A stretch of DNA of 64,000 nucleotides. It comes from Variovorax sp. OAS795 (GTDB taxonomy: Bacteria > Pseudomonadota > Gammaproteobacteria > Burkholderiales > Burkholderiaceae_C). Every line of letters begins with the position of its first letter. The stretch's first letter is position 1. The notes beneath the pieces were generated by a model. The model searched no databases, was not told the DNA's origin, and saw only the letters and a program-made list of their open reading frames with translations. Where the stretch lies: assembly GCF_040546685.1 (NCBI RefSeq), contig NZ_JBEPOH010000002.1:62001-126000 (forward strand), read 5' to 3'. The translations under genes and the position numbers were made by a program. This document shows positions 45,509-54,185 of this stretch, one piece after another.

Positions 45509-46387
45509 ATGCCCGAACCTATTTCGAACGCACCCGCCGCGGACGGCGTGGTGCTCAGGCCGATGACGGCCGCCGACCTTCCGCATGCGCATGCGCTGTC
45601 CGCCGAGCTTCGCTGGCCGCACCGCCCCGCGGACTGGGAACAGGCGTTCTCGCATGCCGAGGGCATCGCGGTCGAGCGCGACGGCGAGCTCGTCGCGACC
45701 GGCCTGCGCTGGCTCTGGGGCAAGACCCACGCCACCATCGGCCTGGTGATCGTCTCGCCCGCCTGCCAGGGCCGCCGCATCGGGCACCGGCTCATGAGCG
45801 CCTTGCTCGACGGGCTGGACGGGCGCACGGTGCTGCTGCATGCCACCCCCGAAGGCCGTGGGCTCTACGAACGGCTCGGCTTCGTGCGCACGGGCGAGAT
45901 GCGCCAGCACCAGGGCATCGCGCTGCCGGCCCCGCTGGTCGCGCTGCAGCCGGGCTGGCGGCTGCGGCCCGCCGGGCTCAATGAACTGCCCGCGCTGCAG
46001 GCGCTCGATGCCGCGGCGCGGGGCATGCCGCGCGACGCGCTGATCGCCGACCTGCTGCAGGGCGCCGATGCCTGCGTGGTGCTCGACCACGACAACCAGC
46101 CCAAGGGCTTCGCGATGCTGCGGCGCTTCGGCCGCGGCCATGCGATCGGCCCGGTGGTCGCGCCCGACACGGAGGGCGCGAAGGCATTGATCGCGCATCT
46201 GGCGGGCATGAACGCCGGTGCCTTCACGCGCATCGACATCGACTTCGAAAGCGGCTTGGCCGAATGGCTCGAGAGCATCGGCCTCCTGCGCGTGGATGCG
46301 CCGACGACGATGGTGCGCGGCGAGCCGCTCGCTGCGGCGCCGGAAGGGCCGTCGCTGTTCGCCATCGTGACGCAGGCCGTGGGCTGA
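45509..46387 (+). CDS. GNAT-family N-acetyltransferase
   Basis: A 292-residue protein with an N-terminal GNAT domain (LVIVSPACQGRRIGHRLMSALL is the acetyl-CoA pyrophosphate loop, about residues 84-105) and a C-terminal YitH/HolE-like acetyltransferase half. It probably acetylates a small amine or amino acid. Start 45509 is the first ATG after the promoter-like element. It is 10 bases before the 2-hydroxyacid dehydrogenase gene and divergent from the FAD-oxidase operon, so it may belong to the same pathway. Confidence 0.85.
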   Translation: MPEPISNAPAADGVVLRPMTAADLPHAHALSAELRWPHRPADWEQAFSHAEGIAVERDGELVATGLRWLWGKTHATIGLVIVSPACQGRRIGHRLMSALLDGLDGRTVLLHATPEGRGLYERLGFVRTGEMRQHQGIALPAPLVALQPGWRLRPAGLNELPALQALDAAARGMPRDALIADLLQGADACVVLDHDNQPKGFAMLRRFGRGHAIGPVVAPDTEGAKALIAHLAGMNAGAFTRIDIDFESGLAEWLESIGLLRVDAPTTMVRGEPLAAAPEGPSLFAIVTQAVG

Positions 46388-46397
46388 AGGCGGCGCC

Positions 46398-47336
46398 ATG
46401 ACGAAGACCACCACCTTTCTCTACAAGTCCGATCCCGTGCGCGGCCGCCAATGGGCCGAGGTGTTCGGGCGCGACCGGCCCGACATCGACTTTCGCATCT
46501 GGCCCGACATCGGCGATGCGGCGCAGGTGCGCTTTCTCGCGGCCTGGGAGCCGCCGCCGGACCTGGCCGGGCGCTTTCCGAATCTCGAGGTGCTGTTCTC
46601 CTCGGGTGCGGGCGTCGACCAGTTCGATTTTTCGGCGCTGCCCGAGGCATTGCCCGTGGTGCGCATGATCGAGCCCGGCATCGTGCGCGGCATGGTCGAG
46701 TACGTGACGCATGCGGTGCTCGGCCTGCACCGCGACATGCCGCAGTACCGTCGCCAGCAGCAGGAAGGGTTGTGGAAGGCGCTCCCGGTGCGCCCGGCCG
46801 GCCAACGGCGCGTGGGCGTGCTGGGGCTCGGCTCGCTCGGCCAGGCCGTGCTGGCGCAGCTGGTGTCGCTCGGCTTCGACTGCGCGGGCTGGAGCCGCTC
46901 GCGCCACGAGGCCGAAGGGGTGCAATGCCATGCGGGCGCCGACGAGTTGCCGGCTTTTCTTGCGCGCACCGACATCCTCGTGTGCCTGCTGCCGCTCACC
47001 GATTCGACGCGCGGCTTTCTCGATGCGAAGCTGTTCGCGATGCTGCCGCAGGGCGCGGGCCTGGTGCACGTGGGCCGCGGCCCGCACCTGGTCGAGCGCG
47101 ACCTCCTCGATGCGCTGGCCAGCGGCCGGATCGGCGACGCGGTGCTCGACGTGACCGACCCCGAGCCACTGCCGCCCACGCATGCGTTCTGGCGCCATCC
47201 GCGCATCGAGATCACGCCGCACATCGCGAGCATGACGCAGCCGCTGAGCGCAGCCGAGGCCGTGCTCGACAACCTGCGCCGCTGCGAAGCCGGCGAGCCG
47301 ATGATCGGTCTGGTGGACCGCGCCAAGGGCTACTGA
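46398..47336 (+). CDS. D-2-hydroxyacid dehydrogenase, GhrA-like (second copy)
   Basis: A 312-residue NAD(P)-dependent dehydrogenase with GVLGLGSLG near residue 140 and triad residues in HVGRGPHL (Arg), DPEPLP (Glu) and PHIASMTQP (His). It is a paralogue of the protein at 8774-9700. The reaction is probably reduction of glyoxylate, hydroxypyruvate or a related 2-oxo acid. It is co-directional with the GNAT gene and separated from the aminotransferase by 151 bases. Confidence 0.88.
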   Translation: MTKTTTFLYKSDPVRGRQWAEVFGRDRPDIDFRIWPDIGDAAQVRFLAAWEPPPDLAGRFPNLEVLFSSGAGVDQFDFSALPEALPVVRMIEPGIVRGMVEYVTHAVLGLHRDMPQYRRQQQEGLWKALPVRPAGQRRVGVLGLGSLGQAVLAQLVSLGFDCAGWSRSRHEAEGVQCHAGADELPAFLARTDILVCLLPLTDSTRGFLDAKLFAMLPQGAGLVHVGRGPHLVERDLLDALASGRIGDAVLDVTDPEPLPPTHAFWRHPRIEITPHIASMTQPLSAAEAVLDNLRRCEAGEPMIGLVDRAKGY

Positions 47337-47383
47337 AAAGGCGCGCCGCATGATGTGCTGTGGCAAGGCGCATTACCGCAGCG

Positions 47384-47408
47384 TGCTTTGTGCAGCACCC
47401 CCAAAGCA
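47384..47408. promoter_or_regulatory. Dyad upstream of aminotransferase
   Basis: TGCTTTG and CAAAGCA form a 7-bp inverted repeat with an 11-base spacer, 79 bases before the aminotransferase ATG. It could be a binding site for the Lrp-type regulator encoded two genes down. Confidence 0.35.
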
Positions 47409-47487
47409 GCACCACGCCGCACGGCGCGGCGCCTAAGCTGAGGGCATCGAAAGCTTCCTCCGCTCTCGCTTCAAACCCCACACCGCC

Positions 47488-48891
47488 ATGACGCATCCCA
47501 CCGCATTGCCGCACCATGCCACGCTCGACGCCATCGACCGTGCCCACCTGATCCATCCCGTCTCGCCCTGGCGCACGCACGAGCAGCGCGGCCCCACCGT
47601 GCTGGCCTCGGCGCGCGGTTCCTGGCTGACCGATGCCAATGGCCACGAGCTGCTCGACGCCTTCGCGGGCCTGTGGTGCGTGAACGTGGGCTACGGCCAG
47701 GAGAGCGTGGTGCAGGCCGCGGCCGAGCAGATGCGGCAGCTGCCCTATGCCACGGGCTACTTCCACTTCAGCAGCGCGCCGGCCATCCGCCTCGCGGAAA
47801 AGCTGGTGCAGGTCACGCCCGCCTCGCTGACCCGCGTGTACATGACGCTCGGCGGCTCCGAGGCCATCGACGCCGCCGTGCGCTTCATCGTGCAGTACTA
47901 CAACGCGATCGGCAAGCCATCGAAGAAGCAGTTCATTGCGCTGGAGCGCGGCTATCACGGCTCGTCGTCGACGGGCGCCGGCCTCACGGCGCTGCCCGCC
48001 TTCCATCGCGGCTTCGACCTGCCGCTGCCCACGCAGCACTACATTCCTTCGCCCAACCCGTACCGCCACGCACAAGGTGCCGATCCCCAGGCGCTGATCG
48101 CCGCCTCGGTGGCTTCGCTGCGCGCCAAGGTGGCCGAGCTCGGCGCCGACAACGTGGCCGCCTTCTTCTGCGAGCCGATCCAGGGCTCGGGCGGCGTCAT
48201 CGTGCCGCCCAAGGGCTGGCTCAAGGCCATGCGCGATGCCGCGCGCGAGCTCGACATCCTCTTCGTGGTGGACGAGGTCATCACCGGCTTCGGCCGCACC
48301 GGCCCGATGTTCGCCTGCGAGGCCGAGGGCGTGGAGCCCGACCTGATGACCATGGCCAAGGGCCTGACCTCGGGCTACGTGCCGATGGGCGCGACCATGA
48401 TGTCGGAGAAGGTCTATGCCGGCATCGCCGACGGCACGCCCGCGGGCGTGCCGGTGGGCCATGGCGCCACCTACTCGGCCCACCCGGTGAGCGCCGCGGT
48501 CGCGCTCGAGGTGCTGCGCCTGTACGAAGAGGGCGGGGTGCTCGCCAACGGACAGCGCGTTGCGGCCCACTTTGCAGCCGGGCTCGACGCCCTGAGCGCG
48601 CATCCGCTGGTGGGGGATTCGCGCCACCGCGGCCTGCTGGGCGCGCTGGAGCTCGTGAGCGACAAGCAGAGCAAGCGCGGCTTCGATGCGGCGCTGGGTT
48701 TGTCGGAGCGCATCTTTTCCGCCGGCTACCGCAACGGGCTCGTGTTCCGCGCCTTCGGCGACAACATCCTGGGCTTTGCGCCGGCGCTCACCTTCACCGA
48801 AGACGAGTTCGCCCAGATGTTCGTGCGCCTGAAGAAAACCCTGGACGACGTGCTGGACGCCGCCGACGTGCGCGCGGCGCTGGCGGCCTGA
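47488..48891 (+). CDS. Class III aminotransferase (omega-amino acid/polyamine: pyruvate type)
   Basis: A 467-residue PLP enzyme. The PLP lysine is K291 in TMAKGLTSG, and Asp262 lies in FVVDEVITGFGRTG; GLWCVNVGYG and YFHFSSAPAIRLAEKL resemble putrescine/beta-alanine-pyruvate transaminases (SpuC-like). It would move an amino group from an amine or omega-amino acid to pyruvate and give an aldehyde fit for a semialdehyde dehydrogenase. It is next to an Lrp gene and close to the amine-oxidase operon. Confidence 0.88.
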   Translation: MTHPTALPHHATLDAIDRAHLIHPVSPWRTHEQRGPTVLASARGSWLTDANGHELLDAFAGLWCVNVGYGQESVVQAAAEQMRQLPYATGYFHFSSAPAIRLAEKLVQVTPASLTRVYMTLGGSEAIDAAVRFIVQYYNAIGKPSKKQFIALERGYHGSSSTGAGLTALPAFHRGFDLPLPTQHYIPSPNPYRHAQGADPQALIAASVASLRAKVAELGADNVAAFFCEPIQGSGGVIVPPKGWLKAMRDAARELDILFVVDEVITGFGRTGPMFACEAEGVEPDLMTMAKGLTSGYVPMGATMMSEKVYAGIADGTPAGVPVGHGATYSAHPVSAAVALEVLRLYEEGGVLANGQRVAAHFAAGLDALSAHPLVGDSRHRGLLGALELVSDKQSKRGFDAALGLSERIFSAGYRNGLVFRAFGDNILGFAPALTFTEDEFAQMFVRLKKTLDDVLDAADVRAALAA

Positions 48892-48963
48892 GCGGGAAAG
48901 CACTGCCCGGGGCGCCTGCCGGCAAAGCAGAATCGGACCATCTCCGCTTTTTTCAGGACCGCC

Positions 48964-49458
48964 ATGTCTGAAGCCTTCAAGATCGACCGACTCGACCTGC
49001 GCATCCTTGCCCAGCTGCAGCAGAACGGGCGCATGACCAACGTCGACCTCGCCGATGCGGTCGGGCTCTCGCCCAGCCCCTGCCTGATCCGCGTCAAGCG
49101 GCTCGAGCAGGCCGGCTACATCGCGGGCTATGGCGCGCACCTGCGGCTCGAGAAGCTCGGCGACACGCTCACCGTGTTCACCGAGGTCACGCTGCAGGAC
49201 CACCACCGCGAAGACTTCGTGCGCTTCGAGACCGCCATCCGCGAGGTGGACGAGGTGCTCGAATGCCACCTCGTGAGCGGCGGCTACGACTACCTGCTGC
49301 GCTTCCTGACGCGCGGCGTGAATCACTACCAGGAAGTGATCGAGGAGCTGCTCGAACGCAACATCGGCATCTCGAAGTACTTCAGCTACATCGTCATCAA
49401 GTCGCCGTTCATCAAGACGCATTGTCCGATCGAGCGGCTGTTTCCGCACCCGCGCTGA
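48964..49458 (+). CDS. Lrp/AsnC-family transcriptional regulator
   Basis: A 164-residue regulator with an N-terminal helix-turn-helix (LDLRILAQLQQNGRMTNVDLADAVGLSPSPCLIRVKRLE) and a C-terminal RAM ligand-binding domain (VLECHLVSGGYDYLLRF). It probably senses an amino acid and controls the aminotransferase gene 72 bases upstream. Confidence 0.92.
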   Translation: MSEAFKIDRLDLRILAQLQQNGRMTNVDLADAVGLSPSPCLIRVKRLEQAGYIAGYGAHLRLEKLGDTLTVFTEVTLQDHHREDFVRFETAIREVDEVLECHLVSGGYDYLLRFLTRGVNHYQEVIEELLERNIGISKYFSYIVIKSPFIKTHCPIERLFPHPR

Positions 49459-49524
49459 GCGGGGCCCTGGCGGGGAGGCCGCCGGTCACAGAGCGACGGC
49501 CGTGAGCACCTAAGATGGCTCCCC

Positions 49525-50448
49525 ATGGATGAACTGCCCAAGCTGTTCCAGGACCTGATGGCCTTCGCTGCCGTCGTGGACGCCGGCGGGTTCAATGCCG
49601 CGGGCGCCAGGTTCGGGGTTCCTCCCTCGCGGCTGAGCCGCTCGGTCGCGGCGCTCGAAAAGAGCCTGGGCGTGCATCTGCTCGTGCGCACCTCGCGCCG
49701 CTTCACGGTGACCGATATCGGCCAACGCACCTACGACGATGCATTGAGTGTTCGCGCGCAGCTGCAAGGCGCCGTGGCCGCGGCCAGCGATTCGCGCGGT
49801 GAACCGGCGGGCTTGCTGCGGGTCTCGTGTCCCATGGCGCTGGCCTCGGCCCTGGTCGGCCGCATCGCCATCGAGTTCATGGCGCGGCATCCGCGTGTGA
49901 AGATCGTCGTCGAGTCGACCGATGGCCGCAGCCGTCCTTTCATGGCGCCGGCCGACCTGGCCATACAGCCGAGCCTGCAGCCACTTCGCGATTCGAGCCT
50001 GGTCGCGCGTCGCCTCGCCAATGCGCACTACGTGGTCGTGAGCGCACCCGGTCTCTCACACGGCATCCCGTCGGATCCCGGACCGTCGGACTTTCCCTGC
50101 TTTCCGGCCGTGGGATGGACCTTCCTTCCCGATCCTGCGCACTGGTCCCTGCAGCATCCGCGCCATGGTTCGCACGAGATCACCGTGGACGTGCGCTTCA
50201 GCACCGACAACCTGCTGCTCATTCGCGAAGCGGCACTGGCCGGGTTGGGCGTCGCACAACTGCCGCACGCACTGTGCCGCCGGGACATCGAAGAAGGCCG
50301 ACTGCGCGTGATTGCGCCCGAGTGGGCTGCGCCCGAGGTCGGCATCTACGTGCTGTATCCCTCGCGCCGTGGGCTCACGCTGGCGGGGCGCCGGTTCATC
50401 GATGCGCTGGAAGAGGGCATGGCCTCGCTCGAACGCGAGCCGCGCTGA
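49525..50448 (+). CDS. LysR-type transcriptional regulator
   Basis: A 307-residue LTTR of the DsdC/AaeR-like group with helix-turn-helix AFAAVVDAGGFNAAGARFGVPPSRLSRSVAALEKSLG. The effector region contains DLAIQPSLQPL. It is 66 bases after the Lrp gene and 121 bases before the carboxylesterase gene in the same direction, so it may control the esterase. Confidence 0.9.
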   Translation: MDELPKLFQDLMAFAAVVDAGGFNAAGARFGVPPSRLSRSVAALEKSLGVHLLVRTSRRFTVTDIGQRTYDDALSVRAQLQGAVAAASDSRGEPAGLLRVSCPMALASALVGRIAIEFMARHPRVKIVVESTDGRSRPFMAPADLAIQPSLQPLRDSSLVARRLANAHYVVVSAPGLSHGIPSDPGPSDFPCFPAVGWTFLPDPAHWSLQHPRHGSHEITVDVRFSTDNLLLIREAALAGLGVAQLPHALCRRDIEEGRLRVIAPEWAAPEVGIYVLYPSRRGLTLAGRRFIDALEEGMASLEREPR

Positions 50449-50459
50449 CCACCCGGCAT

Positions 50460-50482
50460 CGTTGCACTGCTGGAACGTTGCA
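50460..50482. repeat. CGTTGCA direct repeat
   Basis: Two copies of CGTTGCA start at 50460 and 50476, 16 bases apart, just after the LysR stop and about 90 bases before the carboxylesterase gene. They may be a regulator site; the evidence is the repeat alone. Confidence 0.25.
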
Positions 50483-50569
50483 TTGCGCGGGCGGCCTTAT
50501 GCAAAGCTCGCGCGATCCCTAGCATTCTTCCTGGCCGTTCGCCCCGGGCGGTAGATCGACAGGAGACAT

Positions 50570-52306
50570 ATGCAAGAAGACGCTCTTCGCGCCGCGGCCA
50601 CACGCCGGCGCTTCCTGCTTTCAGGTGCCGCTCTGGCGAGCGCCTCCCTGGTGGGCTGCGGTGGTGGCGGCGGCAGCGGCGCCAGCGGCATCGGAATCGT
50701 CGGCGGCGCGGGTGGCACCGTCGGCACCGGTGCTGGCGGCGATGACAGTCTCGTCGCATCCACCGCGTCCGGCCGTTATCGCGGCCGGCAGCAGGACGGC
50801 GTCGCTTCGTGGCTGGGCATTCCCTACGCGCAGCCGCCGGTGGGGCCCCTGCGCTTCCAGGCGCCGCGGCCCGTCCAGCCTGTCACCGGCATCGTCGACG
50901 CCGCTGCCTTCGGGGCAGCCAGCCTGCAGACCGTCGGGGGCATGGTGTCCTGGATCTATCCAACGCCGGAGCTTCAAAGCGAAGACTGCCTGACGCTCAA
51001 CGTGTGGAGCCCATCGGGCGCCCAGCGGCTGCCGGTGATCGTCTGGTTCCATGGAGGCGGCTTTCGCACCGGCGCCACCGGCATGCCGCTCATGAACGGC
51101 AAGTTGCTGGCGCAGCGCGGCGTCGTCGTGGTCACGGCCAACTATCGCCTGGGCGCGCTCGGCCTGCTGTCCCATCCGGACTTCGCCGATGCGGGCAATG
51201 GCGCCACGGCCAACTGGCAGTTGCAGGACATGGACGCGGCGCTGCGTTGGGTGCGCGACAACATCGGCGCATTCGGCGGCGATCCGGCAAGAGTGTGTGT
51301 CGTGGGCCAATCGGGCGGCGCCATGCACACGGCGATGCTGGCGCAGAACCCTGCGTACCGCGGCACCTTCCAGAAGGCCGTGCTGCTGAGCCCGCCGAAC
51401 GTGGCACCGCCCGCCTCATTGACCGTGACGGACGCGGCGGCCTACACCGAGCTGCTCGCAACAAAACTCGGCACCACGCCACGCGGGCTGCGGGACGTGC
51501 CCGCAAAGGCGCTGCACGATGCGGAGCTGGCCCAGAATGCGGCGCCGCTGCCGGCGGGATTCGCCTCGGGGGCATCGCCCTACAAGCTCGCGCCGCTTAT
51601 CGACGGCAAGACCTACCTGGGCGACTGGACCCGGCGCGACTGGCCCGCGGACCTGCCCGTGGTGATCGACTACACGCTCGACGAAGGCGCGTTCTGGTGG
51701 GACCTGTACGACCCGGCGAGCAACAGCATGCTCACGCCGACGCCTCCCGGCACGCTGCCCGCCGTTGGCGCCGCGCTGGTCGCCCAGCTCGGCGGCCGAA
51801 CCGACGCTGCGAACACGGTCATCGACGTGTATGTTCAAGCCGCGCTTGCGGAAGGGCGGCCGACGACGCCGTCGCTGCTGTGGACGGACATCTTCGGCGA
51901 CCAGTTGCTGCGCAATTTCGGAACCCGCTATGCAGCCCGGCTTTCCGCGGCCGGCGTGCCGGTCCGTCTTGGCACCTACATGCATGCGGTCAAGGCGCCG
52001 GGGCGCGGCGTGCCGCACTGCGCCGATGTGCCCATGCTGTTCGGCACCTACGGACTGAACTACTACCGCGACAAGCTCGGTGCCACGCCGCAGGAGGCCC
52101 AGTTGTCCAACCAGTTCATGGCGGCCATGGTGTCGTTCGCCAGCGAGGCCCAGCCCAGGCTCGGCACCGGCGAAGCCTGGCCGCTGTACCGGCCCGGAAC
52201 CGCGACTTCCGTGCGCTGGGGCGAAGGCGCGACGGGCGACACCGTGCTGGGTGCGGTGCCAAAGCTGGACCAGCTGAAGGTCTGGGACGCGGTGCTGGGG
52301 TATTGA
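50570..52306 (+). CDS. Type-B carboxylesterase, predicted Tat-exported lipoprotein
   Basis: A 578-residue carboxylesterase. A twin-arginine leader (ATRRRFLLSG) is followed by a lipobox LVGC with Cys30, then a 25-residue Gly-rich linker, so it is probably lipid-anchored outside the cytoplasm. The oxyanion motif HGGGF is at residues 161-165 and the nucleophile is Ser248 in VGQSGGA, where classical members have GESAGG. SEDCLTLNVW is the family signature. The start has a strong CAGGAG. It probably hydrolyses an ester such as a plant or polymer-derived compound. Confidence 0.88.
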   Translation: MQEDALRAAATRRRFLLSGAALASASLVGCGGGGGSGASGIGIVGGAGGTVGTGAGGDDSLVASTASGRYRGRQQDGVASWLGIPYAQPPVGPLRFQAPRPVQPVTGIVDAAAFGAASLQTVGGMVSWIYPTPELQSEDCLTLNVWSPSGAQRLPVIVWFHGGGFRTGATGMPLMNGKLLAQRGVVVVTANYRLGALGLLSHPDFADAGNGATANWQLQDMDAALRWVRDNIGAFGGDPARVCVVGQSGGAMHTAMLAQNPAYRGTFQKAVLLSPPNVAPPASLTVTDAAAYTELLATKLGTTPRGLRDVPAKALHDAELAQNAAPLPAGFASGASPYKLAPLIDGKTYLGDWTRRDWPADLPVVIDYTLDEGAFWWDLYDPASNSMLTPTPPGTLPAVGAALVAQLGGRTDAANTVIDVYVQAALAEGRPTTPSLLWTDIFGDQLLRNFGTRYAARLSAAGVPVRLGTYMHAVKAPGRGVPHCADVPMLFGTYGLNYYRDKLGATPQEAQLSNQFMAAMVSFASEAQPRLGTGEAWPLYRPGTATSVRWGEGATGDTVLGAVPKLDQLKVWDAVLGY

Positions 52307-52314
52307 GGGGCGCT

Positions 52315-52333
52315 GCGATACTCGAGATATCGC
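52315..52333 (+). terminator. Hairpin after carboxylesterase
   Basis: GCGATA and TATCGC form a 6-bp stem around CTCGAGA, 9 bases after the stop, followed by GTTTGCT. This is a weak candidate for a terminator. Confidence 0.35.
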
Positions 52334-52435
52334 GTTTGCTGTCAAAGTGCCCCCGGCCGAGCCGCCGTGATCGTCCTCTGGGCAAGTGTGGTGCAAGCAG
52401 GGCCCGATTGGCAAGACCAACCTGGAGTAAACCGG

Positions 52436-52963
52436 ATGATCCACGCACAGCGCGGCAAGTCTCATGGGTCGATGACCGGACCCCGAGCATCGAAACGATG
52501 CGGGTCTGCTGCCTTCGGGCATTTGTTCATTCTTTTCGCGGCGCTTGTTCTTTCGAGCACGGCAGCCGCTCAAGAGATTCGCTTCTTGCCGACTGTGACC
52601 AACGCACAAGATTTCCCGGACAAGACCATGGTTGGCAGCGGGCACCTGAAGTGCCGCGATTTCCTCGCGATGCTGGACGATCCGAAACGGCAGGCAGAAG
52701 TCGATTCGGCGCTCTCGTGGCTTGAAGGCTATGTATCCGCGGTGAATCATCTGGATTCTTCGGTCGGAGGTGCCATCGAACTGCCGGTGCTCCTGCGCAG
52801 CCGTCAGTTTCTTCTTGAGCAGACGAAGGCAGCATGTGACCGGCAAGGCCCATCGCAGCAAGGAGCGGACGGCACCCTGCTGGATGTGGCAAAACTCGTG
52901 CGAGGAGCGGTGAACGGGGAGAAGAGAAACGTACTCTCTGGAAGGTCTGCGCCGCCTCGCTGA
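52436..52963 (+). CDS. Hypothetical exported protein, possibly Rap1a/Tai-like
   Basis: A 175-residue protein with a signal peptide (about residues 28-48, FILFAALVLSSTAAAQE). The mature part has the pattern LKCRDFLAML...ALSWLEGYVSAVNHL...ACDRQG, with two cysteines, similar in outline to Rap1a/Tai-type periplasmic immunity proteins or HdeA-like small proteins. That match is weak. Start at 52436 has GGAG; the frame is open to 52367. It stands alone in the loose zone before the island, with no toxin gene seen nearby. Confidence 0.6.
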   Translation: MIHAQRGKSHGSMTGPRASKRCGSAAFGHLFILFAALVLSSTAAAQEIRFLPTVTNAQDFPDKTMVGSGHLKCRDFLAMLDDPKRQAEVDSALSWLEGYVSAVNHLDSSVGGAIELPVLLRSRQFLLEQTKAACDRQGPSQQGADGTLLDVAKLVRGAVNGEKRNVLSGRSAPPR

Positions 52964-53099
52964 CCTTGCGCTGGGGTGGGGCGAGGAGCGTGACCTGGTC
53001 GCCCAGTTCGGCCGGCGCCATCTCGTCTACCGCGACCAGGTCGGGATGCTGCTGCCCAAGCGCAGCAGGCGCGCCCGCAAGACGCCCACGGGGCCCTGA
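52914..53099 (+). pseudogene. Possible C-terminal gene remnant
   Basis: A frame of 61 codons with no usable start codon (its only ATG is close to the end) reads SLEGLRRLADLALGWGEE, then RRHLVYRDQVGMLLPKRS, and stops at 53097. The composition looks like a real protein tail, and it overlaps the end of the preceding gene in another frame. I do not recognise the family. It may be the remains of a deleted gene or chance in a high-GC region. Confidence 0.35.
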
Positions 53100-53136
53100 G
53101 CGAGCGGCTGCTCCAGGCCCCGTCCGACCGCCAAGG

Positions 53137-53817
53137 TCAGTTCGCCGCGAAGCAGTACATCAGCCCGGCGCTGCCGCTCGTCTTGAGTTGGTCGACGCTG
53201 CAGCCGCGCGTGCCGTGCGAAGCGTTCCACGAAGCATTGGCGACCGGATCGGGGTTGGTGCCCTTGCGGTCGTGGTGACCCACGATGGCGGAGCCGCCGT
53301 CGCTCTTGGTCCAGTTGCCGCATGTGGTGTCCTTGCCGGGATCGGGCACGGCCAGGGTGCCGTCAGGGCGCGAGCCGGTGAGGATGTCATGGCGGTTGAC
53401 CGGATCGCCGAAGCCCGAGACCACCTCGCCCTTCTCGGTCAGCGACGTGTCCTTGCCGACCTTGGCGTTGGCGCTGTGCAGGTCGGCCACGCTGGTGGCG
53501 ACGACCACTCCCTTGACATTGGTCCAGGGACCCGCGCCGATTCGATCGCGCGCATTGACGGCCGGCTGGCCGTCCGCGGGTGCGGCGCTCAGATAGGCAC
53601 GCCACGTCTTGTTGCCCGCCCCCGCACTCGTGGCCAGCGACTGGCAGAAGCGGTCGGCTCCAGCCAGGCCTCCGAGGTCGCCGCCCTTGCCGGGGTTCAC
53701 GCTGGTGATGAAGAAGCTCATGGGGTTGCCGCCTGATGCACGCATGGCTCCGCAACCGACGATCAGTGCGGTGGCTGCGAGGGCGGCGCCAGCGGAAAGA
53801 ATGAAGCGACGAGGCAT
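53137..53817 (-). CDS. DUF1554-like lipoprotein
   Basis: A 226-residue protein with a lipoprotein signal (LIVGC, Cys22). The FFITSVNPGKGGDLGGLAGADRFCQ segment and WRAYLSAAPADG are the marks of DUF1554, a secreted domain found as tandem or single copies in environmental bacteria and Leptospira. Six further cysteines near the C-terminus suggest disulfides. It is probably attached to a membrane outside the cytoplasm; function unknown. Confidence 0.75.
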   Translation of the reverse strand: MPRRFILSAGAALAATALIVGCGAMRASGGNPMSFFITSVNPGKGGDLGGLAGADRFCQSLATSAGAGNKTWRAYLSAAPADGQPAVNARDRIGAGPWTNVKGVVVATSVADLHSANAKVGKDTSLTEKGEVVSGFGDPVNRHDILTGSRPDGTLAVPDPGKDTTCGNWTKSDGGSAIVGHHDRKGTNPDPVANASWNASHGTRGCSVDQLKTSGSAGLMYCFAAN

Positions 53818-53945
53818 CGGGAGTCTCCTGGCAGTATTGGAGCCGAGAGGCTACCGCACCGTCGTGCCGGCGGCAATCCGAGCCGGCCCCGATGCGTCTG
53901 CGCACTGCACCATCATTGCGGCGGAAGGACGGGGGGGTCGCCTTC

Positions 53946-54185
53946 TCAGCAGTCCAACGGACTCACGCCGCGGCATTGCGCAGAGGCCTTGACATTCATC
54001 GGCATCAGCGTGGTGACCGGTATGGCCGCGCCCGCTTCGCGGTAGGGGACGAACCTGGCAGCAACAAGCGCTCGCGCGGCGGCTCCATCGAGCGCTGCGC
54101 TTCCGCTGCTGCTGACCAGCAATGTCTTGCGCACTGCGCCGCGCTCGTCCACATGCACGCGCAGCACGGCGAGCTCGGACTCAAC
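53946..54185 (-). pseudogene. Truncated TonB C-terminal domain
   Basis: About 79 codons on the minus strand encode a TonB-like C-terminal domain: ELAVLRVHVDERGAVRK, then SSGSAALDGAAARALVAARFVPY, with stop at 53946. The recognisable part begins at about 54185, exactly where the mch gene stops (54181-54183); upstream the frame is only the shadow of mch. The usual PxYP start of the domain, the proline-rich spacer and the membrane anchor are missing. I infer that the island to the right removed the 5' part of this gene. Confidence 0.6.

Noticed and set aside
47212..49449. A 745-codon minus-strand frame opposite aminotransferase and Lrp genes
   Set aside because: Low-complexity His/Arg/Ala composition and no motif; the plus-strand genes explain the region fully.
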